Notes: generated by a model not told the origin, from the letters alone. 64,000 nucleotides of DNA from Nitratireductor kimnyeongensis (GCF_019891395.1 NZ_CP078143.1:744001-808000); one strand, 5' to 3'. Shown: positions 26,955 to 35,541, counted from the first letter of the stretch. Translations and numbers: made by a program.

Positions 26955-27017
26955 TTGAGACGCTAGCTTCCACGCACGGACGTGCAAACGCGTCCTGAAT
27001 CGAGCGGGAAGACCGGC

Positions 27018-29105
27018 ATGGCGTTGAGCGAAGCAATTACAGGCACAGAGACCCGGAAGCACGGCCGCGACGTGGGCTTTGCTATCGGCATCGTCATCAT
27101 TCTGGCGGTGCTCTTCCTGCCCATCCCGGCGTTTTTGATCGATGTCGGCCTCGCTTTCTCCATCGCGCTTTCTGTGCTGATCTTGATGGTCGCACTGTGG
27201 ATTCAGAGGCCACTGGATTTTTCCTCCTTCCCCACCATCCTGTTGATCGCGACGATGCTGCGGCTTTCGCTCAACATCGCCACGACCCGCGTGATCCTGT
27301 CCGAAGGTCATGAAGGAGCGAATGCGGCCGGCTATGTGATCGGCGGCTTCTCGCGCATGGTTATGAGCGGCGATTTTGTCATCGGCCTCATCGTCTTCAT
27401 GATCCTGGTGGTGGTCAACTTCGTTGTCATCACCAAGGGTTCGACGCGTATTGCCGAGGTCGGCGCACGTTTCACCCTAGACGCCATACCCGGCAAGCAG
27501 ATGTCTATCGACGCCGATCTATCTGCCGGCACGATTGACGACAAGGAAGCGCAGCGCCGCCGTGCCGAACTTGAGGAGGAAAGCTCCTTTTTCGGCGCGA
27601 TGGACGGTGCCTCGAAATTCGTGCGCGGCGATGCGATAGCCGGTCTCATCATCACCGCCATCAACATCGTGGGTGGCATCGCAATCGGCTATGCACGCCA
27701 CGATATGAGCATCGGCGAAGCCGCAGACGTCTTCACAAAGCTCTCTGTTGGCGACGGCCTGGTCTCGCAGATCCCCGCACTCATTGTCTCTCTGGCGGCC
27801 GGTCTGCTCGTGTCCAAAGGCGGCACACGTGGCTCCGCGGATCAGGCGGTGTTCGGACAGCTCAGCGCCTATCCACGCGCACTTTTCGTGGCGGCGATGC
27901 TTCTGACCGTGCTCGGCCTTGTCCCAGGCCTTCCCCTTGTTCCCTTCGTGGCACTGGCAGGCATCCTGGGCGGTATCGGATATGCCTTGCCTCGCCGGGC
28001 TCGCCAACGACGTGAAAAGGAGAACGAGGCGCAACGACAGGAACAGCTCTCCCAGGAAGAGGAAGAGCGCAACTCCGTCAGATCCTCGCTGAAGACCGCA
28101 GAGATTGAACTCCTAATCGGCAAACAGCTTTCGACGCGGCTTCTGGCATCGCATCAGGAGCTCGCCTACCGCATGGGCAAGATGCGCAAGAAGTTCGCCG
28201 CTCAGTACGGTTTCGTGGTGCCCGAGGTGCGTTTGACCGATGACTACTCGATCCCCCCGAAGAGCTACCGCATCAAGATCCACGGCACTGTGGTGACGGA
28301 ATATCAGATGCGCGTGGGAGAGCTTCTCGTGCTCGTCGGCAACAACCGGATGCCAGATATGCCTGGTGAAGAAGTCAAAGAACCCGCCTTTGGAATGCGG
28401 GCATTTTCAGTGCCGGAAATGTTTGCCGACGACCTGAAGCGCGAGCGATTTGCCTTCGCCGACAACATGTCGGTACTGCTCACGCATTTAAGCGAAGTGA
28501 TACGCAACAATCTGCCGCAGCTCCTATCGTACAAGGATATGAAGGCGCTGATCGAGCGGCTCGATCCCGAATACCGCAAACTGGCCGATGAAATATGCTC
28601 TTCGCACATCACCTATCCCGGCCTGCAGGCGGTGCTGAAACTCCTTCTGGCCGAGCGTGTGTCGATCCGCAACCTACACCTGATCATTGAGGCCATCGCT
28701 GAGATAGCGCCGCATATCCGCCGCACTGAGCAGATCGTGGAGCATGTGCGGATCCGCATGGCACAACAGATTTGCGGAGACCTGACTGAAGGCAACACGC
28801 TCAAGGTCCTGAGACTCGGCGGACGCTGGGACCTCGCCTTCCACCAGGCGCTCAAGCGCGATGCCAAGGGCGAGATCCGTGAGTTCGACATCGATCCGCG
28901 GCAACTTGAGGAGTTCGGGCAAGAAGCGAGCACCGCCATTCGCAAGCATCTCGATGCCGGCGAACGTTTCGTTCTCGTCACTGCGCCCGAGGCGCGTCCC
29001 TATGTTCGCATGATCACCGAGCGCCTGTTCCCCACCCTTCCCGTGCTCAGCCATGTGGAGATGGCAAAAGGGGTCGAGCTCAGCGTGTTGGGTTCAATCT
29101 CCTGA
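27018..29105 (+). CDS. flhA: Flagellar biosynthesis protein FlhA
   Basis: Large component of the flagellar type III export gate. With ATG 27018 it has 695 residues, the usual rhizobial length; an in-frame GTG at 26982 lies close to the regulator box and is less likely. There are eight TM segments in the first 330 residues. The FHIPEP-type conserved loop ([25 protein letters not shown]) is present. The cytoplasmic C-terminal domain that docks substrates follows. A GGGAAGA ribosome site lies about 5 bases before the start. Confidence 0.96.
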   Translation: MALSEAITGTETRKHGRDVGFAIGIVIILAVLFLPIPAFLIDVGLAFSIALSVLILMVALWIQRPLDFSSFPTILLIATMLRLSLNIATTRVILSEGHEGANAAGYVIGGFSRMVMSGDFVIGLIVFMILVVVNFVVITKGSTRIAEVGARFTLDAIPGKQMSIDADLSAGTIDDKEAQRRRAELEEESSFFGAMDGASKFVRGDAIAGLIITAINIVGGIAIGYARHDMSIGEAADVFTKLSVGDGLVSQIPALIVSLAAGLLVSKGGTRGSADQAVFGQLSAYPRALFVAAMLLTVLGLVPGLPLVPFVALAGILGGIGYALPRRARQRREKENEAQRQEQLSQEEEERNSVRSSLKTAEIELLIGKQLSTRLLASHQELAYRMGKMRKKFAAQYGFVVPEVRLTDDYSIPPKSYRIKIHGTVVTEYQMRVGELLVLVGNNRMPDMPGEEVKEPAFGMRAFSVPEMFADDLKRERFAFADNMSVLLTHLSEVIRNNLPQLLSYKDMKALIERLDPEYRKLADEICSSHITYPGLQAVLKLLLAERVSIRNLHLIIEAIAEIAPHIRRTEQIVEHVRIRMAQQICGDLTEGNTLKVLRLGGRWDLAFHQALKRDAKGEIREFDIDPRQLEEFGQEASTAIRKHLDAGERFVLVTAPEARPYVRMITERLFPTLPVLSHVEMAKGVELSVLGSIS

Positions 29106-29153
29106 TGCCCGGGACCCACCTTCCCCGGCTGACTGCACCGGCGACCTGAGGTC

Positions 29154-29900
29154 ATGCTGGAGACCCCGCTTCTGGCCGCCTTTCTTGCTTTCTGTCGCAT
29201 TGGCGGCTGTTTCCTGTTCATGCCAGGCCTTTCTAGTGTCCGCGTGCCGATGCAGGTGCGGCTGTTTGCGGCCGTGGCGGCCACGCTCGCCTTGCTGGCG
29301 CATCTGTGGGATCTCATCACGCCACATGTTTCCGATGAACCTGGCCCCCTCTTCCTGCTGATTGCCTCCGAACTGGCCATCGGTGCGTTGATCGGCCTTA
29401 TCGCCCGCTTCTACGTGCTTTCGCTTCAATTCATCGGCACTTCCATGGCGATGTTTTCGGGCTTCGGCATGGCCGCCGGTGGTACAGCCATCGAAGAAGC
29501 GGAGGCCCAACCGCCCCTGACGGCCCTTATCTCCCTATCTGCTCTGATGTTGCTTTTCGTTCTCGATTTCCATCATCAGATTATTCGCGCACTCGTTATT
29601 TCTTATGAGCTTGCACCGATTGAGGCTCTGTTCGACCCGCAATCGGCCCTGACCGACATAACCGATACGCTTTCGGATGCCTTTTTCGTGATGGTCCGGC
29701 TCGGCAGCCCTTTTCTCGCCTATGCGATATTGGTGAACCTTGCGATTGGTTTCATCAACAAGCTCACACCGCAGATCCCGATCTATTTTATCTCCCTCCC
29801 CTTCGTGATCACGGGGGGCATCATTCTTCTCTACTTCGCCATACCCTCACTGCTCAGCCTTTTTGCCGAGGGATTCTTCCCGATCTTCGAAGGACGCTAG
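29154..29900 (+). CDS. fliR: Flagellar export gate protein FliR
   Basis: A 248-residue membrane protein with about six TM segments, partner of FliP and FliQ. Typical segments are CRIGGCFLFMPGLSSVRVP and LVNLAIGFINKLTPQIPIYF. It lies 48 bases after flhA and 2 bases before the next gene. Confidence 0.95.
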   Translation: MLETPLLAAFLAFCRIGGCFLFMPGLSSVRVPMQVRLFAAVAATLALLAHLWDLITPHVSDEPGPLFLLIASELAIGALIGLIARFYVLSLQFIGTSMAMFSGFGMAAGGTAIEEAEAQPPLTALISLSALMLLFVLDFHHQIIRALVISYELAPIEALFDPQSALTDITDTLSDAFFVMVRLGSPFLAYAILVNLAIGFINKLTPQIPIYFISLPFVITGGIILLYFAIPSLLSLFAEGFFPIFEGR

Positions 29901-29902
29901 CG

Positions 29903-30292
29903 ATGCCGACACCCCGCCAGAAGCGTCTGCAGAAACTGGTTCTGGTCATGCAGCGTCTCAAGGATTTTCACCAAGCCCAGCACGCCGCGCACATGGCCGA
30001 CGCCGCCGTGGCACAGGAAGAGGCAAAAGCCATAACCGAAACGCTCGATGCCGGAACGGACATGACAGCGCTGTTTCCGGAGCTTTATCATCGTCGCGTC
30101 GCCAATGCGCTTGAACGCAGCCGTGCAAGCGCCGAACGCGCCCGGCAGGAAGCGGAGCGCCTGTTGCAGGCCGATGCACGCGGAAACGCACTGGCCCGAG
30201 CCTATCGCGAGGCCAGTGATCTATCCGAACGCAATGCTGCGGACAAGGAACGTCTGGAGTTCATCGAGCGCCGGAAAACAAGCGGGGCTTAA
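29903..30292 (+). CDS. Small coiled-coil protein, candidate FliJ
   Basis: A 129-residue soluble protein predicted to be almost entirely helical coiled coil, rich in Ala, Arg and Glu (ALERSRASAERARQEAERLL), without signal or TM. It starts 2 bases after fliR. Size, coiled-coil character and position suggest a FliJ-type export chaperone, for which no other gene is seen in this cluster. FliJ has little sequence conservation, so this remains a guess. Confidence 0.55.
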   Translation: MPTPRQKRLQKLVLVMQRLKDFHQAQHAAHMADAAVAQEEAKAITETLDAGTDMTALFPELYHRRVANALERSRASAERARQEAERLLQADARGNALARAYREASDLSERNAADKERLEFIERRKTSGA

Positions 30293-30352
30293 GCCTCCCA
30301 CAAGCTTGCTCTGAGAAGATGCTGCCTACGAAAACGAATGATGGAGGACGCC

Positions 30353-30895
30353 TTGGCGATATCGCCTCCAGGCGACATTGTCCTGAACGTTGCGCGCGCC
30401 GCCGACCCCACCAAAGCTGCAGCCGCAAAAGAGCGGCTCCAAGCGCAATCGGGCGTGACCGCAAGCTTCTCGGCAGTGTTCGACGAAAACCCCGTCCAGG
30501 CTTCGAAGGCCAACGCAAACGCTCCTTCCGATGTCGAGAGGAAGTTCGAGGCGATGGTGCTGCAGAACTTCATGCAATCCCTACTGCCTGAGGAGACGTC
30601 TGCCGTCTATGGCGAAGGTCTCGCGGGTGAAATGTGGCGGTCCATGTTGGCCCAGCAACTGAGCGAGACGCTGGCAGAAAAGGGCGGCATAGGCATCGCA
30701 CGCAGTGTGTTGCGCGACTACACGGTGGAGAACGAAAAGCCCGTGCCGATCGGCGCGGTCTCTCAAACACCTGAGCAGGAAGAGGTCGGCAAACGTGCGC
30801 TTCTTTCCACTGCCATGGTCGAGGAAATCCAACGAGAAACAGCCAAAACACTCGGCGTGAACACGGCCTCGGCCAGCCGCGACAAAGACAGCTGA
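30353..30895 (+). CDS. flgJ: Rod-binding protein FlgJ (single-domain, CheL type)
   Basis: Scaffold for rod assembly. I chose TTG 30353 because a GGAGG (30343-30347) sits 5 bases upstream and the product then begins MAISPPGDIVLNVARAADP, as in relatives I recall. The upstream ATG at 30338 would place the ribosome site inside the gene. The 180-residue product has the rod-binding motif (KFEAMVLQNFMQSLLPEE, WRSMLAQQLSETLAEKGGIG) and no muramidase domain; a separate transglycosylase is encoded at 20141. Confidence 0.88.
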   Translation: MAISPPGDIVLNVARAADPTKAAAAKERLQAQSGVTASFSAVFDENPVQASKANANAPSDVERKFEAMVLQNFMQSLLPEETSAVYGEGLAGEMWRSMLAQQLSETLAEKGGIGIARSVLRDYTVENEKPVPIGAVSQTPEQEEVGKRALLSTAMVEEIQRETAKTLGVNTASASRDKDS

Positions 30896-30917
30896 AGTTC
30901 AGGAACGGAACAACACC

Positions 30918-31331
30918 ATGTATGATATGACCTCCGCATCAAACTCTAAGAATGCCACCCACAAGCTGAACCAGCATGGTGGCGCAAGTGCCCTGGCGAT
31001 CATGCGGCGCATTGAGGAAACCATCGACGCGGAAACCGCCGCAATTCGCGAAGACCCAGCTTTTGACCTCAAAGCGTCCAACGCGCGCAAAAGCCGGCAC
31101 CTTTACGAACTCACCCGTGCGCTCAAAGGAGCCAATGAGGCTGGGCTGGCCAATGCGCATCGTGACGCTCTGATCCGCCTGCGCGATAAACTCGCTGACA
31201 ACGAGGCCACCATTCGGGCGCACATGGGTGCGGTAAACGAAGTCGCCGATCTTCTGCAGGACGCCATCCAGCGTGCACAGACAGACGGCACCTATTCTCA
31301 GCAAGAATTCGGACAGGCCGCATCGGCATGA
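30918..31331 (+). CDS. FlgN-like export chaperone candidate
   Basis: A 137-residue helical, soluble protein located between flgJ and the last gene of the cluster. The C-terminal half resembles FlgN chaperones in pattern (LRDKLADNEATIRAHMGAVN followed by VADLLQDAIQRAQTDGTYSQ), where FlgN binds FlgK and FlgL before export. The identification rests on pattern and context only. Its stop overlaps the following ATG (ATGA). Confidence 0.55.
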   Translation: MYDMTSASNSKNATHKLNQHGGASALAIMRRIEETIDAETAAIREDPAFDLKASNARKSRHLYELTRALKGANEAGLANAHRDALIRLRDKLADNEATIRAHMGAVNEVADLLQDAIQRAQTDGTYSQQEFGQAASA

Positions 31332-31843
31332 TCAAATTCGCCTTTGCCGCTCTCTGGATCTGCGCCGTGACGGTCGGAACGATGCTCTACTCGTTTCAGA
31401 TTTCACAGGCCGAGAACAACGTGGAACCACCACCTGCCTTTTTTGGCGGCCTTGATTATGTGAGCACCGATGTCATCTCGGTACCAGTGATCAAGGCGGG
31501 GGCGGTGAACGGCTATTTTTTGACTCGCCTTTCCTACTCCGTGGATTCAAAAAAACTGCCTGCGCTCAGCATTCCTGTCCAAACGATGCTGGTCGATGAG
31601 ATCTACTCCCACCTCTATGCAAACCCTGCGATCGACTACGCGAACAAGGAAGGTTTCGATGTCGCCGCCTTCCGGGACGGGCTTCGCGACAGCATCAACA
31701 AGCGGGTCGGCGAAAAGCTCATTCATGAGGTCTTCATCGAGCAGGCCGACTACCTGTCAAAGGCCGAGATCCGCGACAACACTGCACGCAGCAGACTCGG
31801 ACCGGGAGAGCCTGAATCCACACCCACCAAGGGCGCGCACTAG
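31328..31843 (+). CDS. Single-TM periplasmic protein, FliL-like layout, end of flagellar cluster
   Basis: A 171-residue protein with an N-terminal TM or uncleaved signal (residues 4-24) and a periplasmic domain. The part GYFLTRLSYSVDSKKLPALS followed by FRDGLRDSINKRVGEKLIHE and VFIEQ resembles the beta-helix-beta plan of FliL/stomatin-like domains, but with low similarity. It is ATGA-coupled to the FlgN-like gene. It is the last gene before an AT-rich spacer. Function is unknown; an accessory basal-body role is inferred. Confidence 0.65.
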   Translation: MIKFAFAALWICAVTVGTMLYSFQISQAENNVEPPPAFFGGLDYVSTDVISVPVIKAGAVNGYFLTRLSYSVDSKKLPALSIPVQTMLVDEIYSHLYANPAIDYANKEGFDVAAFRDGLRDSINKRVGEKLIHEVFIEQADYLSKAEIRDNTARSRLGPGEPESTPTKGAH

Positions 31844-32269
31844 CACGGTAGGAGGGAGGTCAGGCCTTCACCCGCTGCTCACCATGCGATCCACGGACGC
31901 CAAATCCGACTGATCATTGAAGATGCCCGCTGCCTAAAGCGAGAATGAATATTATAGTTTTAATTCGAAATAATTATAAAATCGTACCCGCTTAAACTAC
32001 AATTATTAAATAGAATTATTTATAAAATTTATAGACCCAAACATAATACATAAAAAAAGACTCTCTAAGCGAACTTTTGTATCCTACGCCTCATTCTTGT
32101 CCAAAATTAATCTATTTAATGCTGATATAGGGCGTTGCCTTATACGGCCATCGTATGCAAACAGTCTTTTGCTACTTCGGTAATCCCACCAATTTTCGGC
32201 AGGGATGCGAGGCACTGTTTCGACGAAGCGGATTATGCAGGCCGAAAGAGTATAGTTTGGAGATTTACA
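31844..32269. other. Gene-free AT-rich spacer at the right end of the flagellar cluster
   Basis: This 426-base stretch has no supportable gene. Its core (about 31943-32125) is sharply AT-rich: I count 19 G/C bases in the 100 bases 31951-32050, while the surroundings are about 60 percent GC. It has short A and T tracts and imperfect inverted repeats of TTATAAAAT type, but no transposase, tRNA or clear att site. It may mark an insertion boundary, or serve as an upstream region of the MarR gene. Confidence 0.7.
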
Positions 32270-32740
32270 GTGAAGACGACCCAGTCCTCGGTCAATATAT
32301 CCACCGGATCACCCGGCAATGAATATCTTGATGTTTTTGACAGCACTGCACAGAGCCCCTGTTTACCGCTTCTGGCAACCGCCATTGGCTACAAGCTGCG
32401 CCGCGCGCAACTTGCCGTGTTTCAGGATTTTCAAAGATCGTTCGCCTGCGTCAAACTTCGACCAACAGAGTTTGCGGTCCTGTCTCTGATTGCAACCAAT
32501 CCAGGCCAGAAGCAAACCGAAGTGGCCGAGCAACTGGGCATCAAACGTGCCAATTTCGTTGCACTCATGGATTGTCTAGAAACCCGTGGTCTAGCTGAGC
32601 GTCGGAAAGGCGATATCGATCGCCGTTCCCACTCTCTGCATCTTACGGCGAAAGGCTCCGATTTCATCGCTGAGATTTCAAAACTCTGGGCTCAGCATGA
32701 GAAGCGGATCATTGAGCGATTGGGGGGGAGAAGACAATAG
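32270..32740 (+). CDS. MarR-family regulator, C-terminus altered by a G7 frameshift
   Basis: Winged-helix repressor of 156 residues from GTG 32270, with TTGGAG 8 bases upstream. The MarR core is intact: LRPTEFAVLSLIATNPGQ, EVAEQLGIKRANFVALMDCL and the wing RRKGDIDRRSHSLHLTAKG. The frame ends at TAG after RLGGRRQ. Reading six instead of seven Gs at 32722-32728 would continue as LGGEDNRDTLITLLDRLLSG and stop at 32808-32810 (179 residues), a typical MarR dimerisation helix. Either a real frameshift or a sequence error in the homopolymer is present. It precedes an SCP2 gene. Confidence 0.85.
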   Translation: MKTTQSSVNISTGSPGNEYLDVFDSTAQSPCLPLLATAIGYKLRRAQLAVFQDFQRSFACVKLRPTEFAVLSLIATNPGQKQTEVAEQLGIKRANFVALMDCLETRGLAERRKGDIDRRSHSLHLTAKGSDFIAEISKLWAQHEKRIIERLGGRRQ

Positions 32741-32824
32741 GGACACTCTGATCACACTTCTGGACCGCCTGCTTTCCGGCAAGAAACGGACGCCGATGCC
32801 CCGTCGCTGAGACGAACAAAAACA

Positions 32825-32840
32825 TTGACGTATACGTCAA
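32825..32840. promoter_or_regulatory. 16-base perfect palindrome TTGACGTATACGTCAA
   Basis: Perfect dyad between the MarR gene and the SCP2 gene, 98 bases before the SCP2 ATG. Its size fits a MarR or TetR dimer site, and the adjacent MarR regulator is the obvious candidate. The target assignment is inferred. Confidence 0.55.
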
Positions 32841-32938
32841 ATTCAGCCTACGCTCCGGCATTGGCATATGTCACACCTGAAACGACTATCGCCAACGCAA
32901 TGACAACACGGCGCAGACGCGCTTACAGGAGAGCTTAG

Positions 32939-33220
32939 ATGGGGATGGACGCAATTGCCGAGAAGGTGAAGGCACGCGTGGCAGATTCGGATTTCGGCCG
33001 ATCGGTGAAATTCGACTGTGGAGATGACGGAGTTATCGTTATCGACGGAAGCGCCGTTTCAACCGACGACGGCCAAGCAGATTGCGTCATCAGCTTGTCC
33101 AAGGACGATCTTGAAGCAATGATCGCAGGCGATCTGGATCCGACAGCAGCATTCATGCAGGGCAAGCTCAAGGTCGACGGCGACATGTCTGTCGCCATGC
33201 AGTTGAGTCAGATACTGTAG
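32939..33220 (+). CDS. SCP2 sterol-binding-domain protein
   Basis: A 93-residue protein made only of an SCP2-like domain (lipid or acyl-CoA binding). Visible features are VSTDDGQADCVISLSKDDLE followed by the DLDPTAAFMQGKLKVDGDMS motif near the C-terminus. AGGAGAG lies 6 bases before the ATG. Such stand-alone domains often accompany fatty-acid metabolism genes, but no such enzyme is adjacent here. The nearby MarR gene and palindrome suggest regulated expression. Confidence 0.85.
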   Translation: MGMDAIAEKVKARVADSDFGRSVKFDCGDDGVIVIDGSAVSTDDGQADCVISLSKDDLEAMIAGDLDPTAAFMQGKLKVDGDMSVAMQLSQIL

Positions 33221-33245
33221 CAAGCCTCTCTTCGAGAGGAATTGC
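33220..33245 (+). terminator. Stem-loop after the SCP2 gene
   Basis: GCAA plus CCTCTC (33225-33230) pairs with GAGAGG (33234-33239) plus TTGC, loop TTC. It begins at the SCP2 stop. No T-run follows, so termination may be weak or Rho-assisted. Confidence 0.4.
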
Positions 33246-33267
33246 TGCAGCTTTGACAAAGGCACCC

Positions 33268-33301
33268 TGGGGCGGACCCAACACGAGTTCGGTCTGCCCC
33301 A
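33268..33301. terminator. Stem-loop between the convergent SCP2 and GNAT genes
   Basis: An 11-bp arm pair, TGGGGCGGACC (33268-33278) and GGTCTGCCCCA (33291-33301), with a single G-T mismatch. It sits just past the GNAT stop, between convergent genes, which suggests a two-way terminator. There is no clear T-run on either strand. Confidence 0.4.
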
Positions 33302-33307
33302 ACAAAA

Positions 33308-33871
33308 TCAGGCAACTCGGCTCCGCACAACCGCTTTACGACCGGAGGGATAAAGTACTCCCGACGCGTGCGACAGTGCACCCGGGACAAGCTCGAGCGC
33401 CAGAAATCTGTTTGTCTCATACGGACCAGGCATGGAAAGCGCCGCTGTCAGATCGGCCGAAAAACCAAACCGTCCATAGTATCCGGCATCTCCGACGAGG
33501 AGAATCGCCAGGTGCTCTAATCGACGCGCTTCCGCAATGGCATGAAGCATCAAAGCAGCGCCAACACCCTGTCCGGCACATTCTTCCACCACCGCCAGCG
33601 GCCCAAGAAGCAGGGCGTTGACGTCAGTGTTACCCAAACTGACATTCCAGAGGCGGACAGTGCCAATCATACGACCTTCCGGTTCGCGCGCAATGAACGC
33701 CAAACCGTCCGCCGGTAAACGGCCGCGGCGCAGCTTCTCCGAGGATTTCGACTTGCGCCTGGGCCCCATGACGCGATCCAGCAGAGTTTCCCGCTCGGCC
33801 GCATCCCGGTCATTCTCGCAAAGAATCGAGTAGGCAGGCGCAAACGCGCTGCCGAGAACAGCCTGTTTCAT
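33308..33871 (-). CDS. GNAT N-acetyltransferase next to ornithine decarboxylase
   Basis: Acetyl-CoA-dependent acetyltransferase of 187 residues (ATG 33871; a TTG at 33925 is possible). The acetyl-CoA loop is seen as VEECAGQGVGAALMLHAIAE, with the preceding strand ALLLGPLAV and the downstream GDAGYYGRFGFSADL typical of the YhbS-like subgroup. It follows odc by 67 bases on the same strand. Adjacent odc and GNAT genes are common in Hyphomicrobiales, so a polyamine or related amine substrate is plausible but unproven. Confidence 0.85.
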   Translation of the reverse strand: MKQAVLGSAFAPAYSILCENDRDAAERETLLDRVMGPRRKSKSSEKLRRGRLPADGLAFIAREPEGRMIGTVRLWNVSLGNTDVNALLLGPLAVVEECAGQGVGAALMLHAIAEARRLEHLAILLVGDAGYYGRFGFSADLTAALSMPGPYETNRFLALELVPGALSHASGVLYPSGRKAVVRSRVA

Positions 33872-33938
33872 TCCTCTAAATCCCGAAGTCCGGAAAATCC
33901 TGCCCGCGCTATCGTGCGCAGGCAATGCAATCTATCTG

Positions 33939-35072
33939 TCAGATCACATAGGATCGTAGCGGCTCGAAACCGTTGAATGCCACCGATGCGTAGGTCGTGG
34001 TGTATGCGCCCGTGCCCTCGATCAGCACCTCATCGCCAATTGTCAGCGAAACCGGCAGCGGGTACGGGGTCTTCTCATACATCACGTCGGCAGAATCGCA
34101 GGTCGGCCCGGCCAGTACGCAAGGTGCCGTTTCGCTGCCGTCGTGACGCGTTACGAGCGGATAGCGAATCGCCTCGTCCATGGTCTCGGCCAAACCGCCG
34201 AACTTGCCGATGTCGAGATAGACCCAGCGCACATTGTCGTTGTCAGCCTTCTTGGAGATGAGGACAACTTCCGACTTGATGACGCCGGCATTGCCCACCA
34301 TGCCACGCCCCGGCTCGATGATCGTCTCGGGAATGCGGTTGCCGAAATGCTTGCGCAGCGCCGAGAAGATCGCCTGGCCGTAAGCCTGTGCGGCGGGCAC
34401 GTCACGCAGGTAACGTGTCGGAAATCCGCCACCCATATTGACCATGCGCAACACGATGCCTTCGTCCGCAAGTGCACCAAAAACGCCGCGGGCGTCGGCC
34501 AGTGCACGATCCCAGGCGTCGAGATCTGTCTGCTGCGAGCCAACGTGAAAGGAAACGCCATAGGGGTCCAGACCGAGAGCACGGGCATGACGCAGAACGT
34601 CGACGGCCATGGCCGGTACGCAGCCGAACTTGCGCGACAGCGGCCACTCGGCCCCCGCACCATCCGTCAGGACACGGCAGAACACGCGTGAGCCGGGAGC
34701 AACACGCGCGATTTTCTCCACCTCTTCCTCGCAATCGACCGCAAACAGACGAATGCCCAGTTCATAGGCACGCGCAATGTCGCGCTCTTTCTTGATCGTG
34801 TTGCCATAGGAGATGCGGTCCGCAGTCGCGCCGGCATTCATCGCCATTTCGATTTCGGCCACCGAGGCCGTGTCGAAGCTGGAGCCCAACTGAGAAAGCA
34901 AACGCAGGATTTCCGGCGCCGGGTTGGCCTTCACCGCGTAGTAGATCCGGGAATCGGGCAGCGCCTTTTCAAAGGCGCAGAAATTGTCGCGCACCACATC
35001 GAGATCAACGACGAGGCAGGGGCCCTCGGGACGTCGGGTGGCGAGGAAGTCGAGAATGCGCTGGGTGGCCAT
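33939..35072 (-). CDS. odc: Ornithine/lysine decarboxylase (alanine-racemase-fold, PLP)
   Basis: Decarboxylates ornithine (possibly also lysine) to putrescine (cadaverine). The 377-residue product starts at ATG 35072 with GGAGAG 6 bases upstream. PLP lysine is Lys48 in YYAVKANP. HVGSQQTD and the glycine loop MGGGFPTRY bind PLP. The dimer-donated substrate cysteine lies in GPTCDSADVMYEK. Homospermidine synthase at 46344 would use the putrescine. A long leader lies upstream. Confidence 0.93.
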   Translation of the reverse strand: MATQRILDFLATRRPEGPCLVVDLDVVRDNFCAFEKALPDSRIYYAVKANPAPEILRLLSQLGSSFDTASVAEIEMAMNAGATADRISYGNTIKKERDIARAYELGIRLFAVDCEEEVEKIARVAPGSRVFCRVLTDGAGAEWPLSRKFGCVPAMAVDVLRHARALGLDPYGVSFHVGSQQTDLDAWDRALADARGVFGALADEGIVLRMVNMGGGFPTRYLRDVPAAQAYGQAIFSALRKHFGNRIPETIIEPGRGMVGNAGVIKSEVVLISKKADNDNVRWVYLDIGKFGGLAETMDEAIRYPLVTRHDGSETAPCVLAGPTCDSADVMYEKTPYPLPVSLTIGDEVLIEGTGAYTTTYASVAFNGFEPLRSYVI

Positions 35073-35505
35073 GTGTCTCTCCAATCGCGGCTTTCAGACC
35101 GCGTTACCGAAGCTTCGAAATTGCGAAAGCGAACTCGCCTCCGCGGTGGACAAAGGGCGCGGCATACGCACACGGGATCCGGCAGGTGGAGAGCACCGGA
35201 ACCAGGTCATGCGATAACGCGCTTCGATGCATTCCCGCCTCGCGGCGAAGATGCGCTTTGTCTGCCTCAGCTTTGGATGGGAGACCCCAACCGCACTGCC
35301 GGCAATGAAGGTGTGCCTCTTCAGTAACCCCGGCTTTTGGACAGCCGGCAGACACCAGAAAGGCCCGCACCGTCGTTGCTTCAAGATGTCCTCGGTTTGA
35401 TGGTTGGCCATCAGACCGACTGGAGCGGTTAGGTCCAGGTACCGTACCGGTTTCCTCGCCATTTTCGAGGTCCGGCGGACACCCACAGGCACGTGCGACT
35501 TTGGG
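35073..35505 (-). promoter_or_regulatory. Long structured leader of odc, speF-RNA candidate
   Basis: About 430 bases separate the odc ATG from its predicted promoter, far more than usual, and no supportable gene lies there on either strand. Several G/C-rich hairpins are visible, for example CGCC-GCGA-GGCG near 35237-35248 and a CGCGG/CCGCG pair just before the ribosome site. The speF RNA family is known upstream of ornithine decarboxylase genes in alphaproteobacteria, so this leader probably is a member. I could not test the fold. Confidence 0.6.
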
Positions 35506-35512
35506 CAGCGCG

Positions 35513-35541
35513 GATATAGGCGCAACGGCTGTCACAATCAA
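35513..35541 (-). promoter_or_regulatory. Predicted sigma-70-type promoter of odc
   Basis: On the minus strand TTGATT (35541-35536) and TATATC (35518-35513) are spaced by exactly 17 bases. Transcription would start near 35505, leaving the long leader. It lies divergent to the amidase gene. Confidence 0.55.

Noticed and set aside
26982..27017. GTG at 26982 as flhA start
   Set aside because: It is only 27 bases from the regulator box and has no ribosome site; ATG 27018 gives the usual 695-residue protein.
31844..32269. CRISPR or phage attachment site in the AT-rich spacer
   Set aside because: No regularly spaced direct repeats, no tRNA, no integrase nearby.
33939..35072. Diaminopimelate decarboxylase as identity of the PLP decarboxylase
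   Set aside because: The length (377) and the CDSADV cysteine motif fit ornithine/lysine decarboxylase, and there is no lysine-pathway context.
35094..35525. Minus-strand open frames (143 and 145 codons) in the odc leader
   Set aside because: They have no ribosome site or protein-like composition and would end at the odc ribosome site; the stretch reads better as a structured RNA leader.
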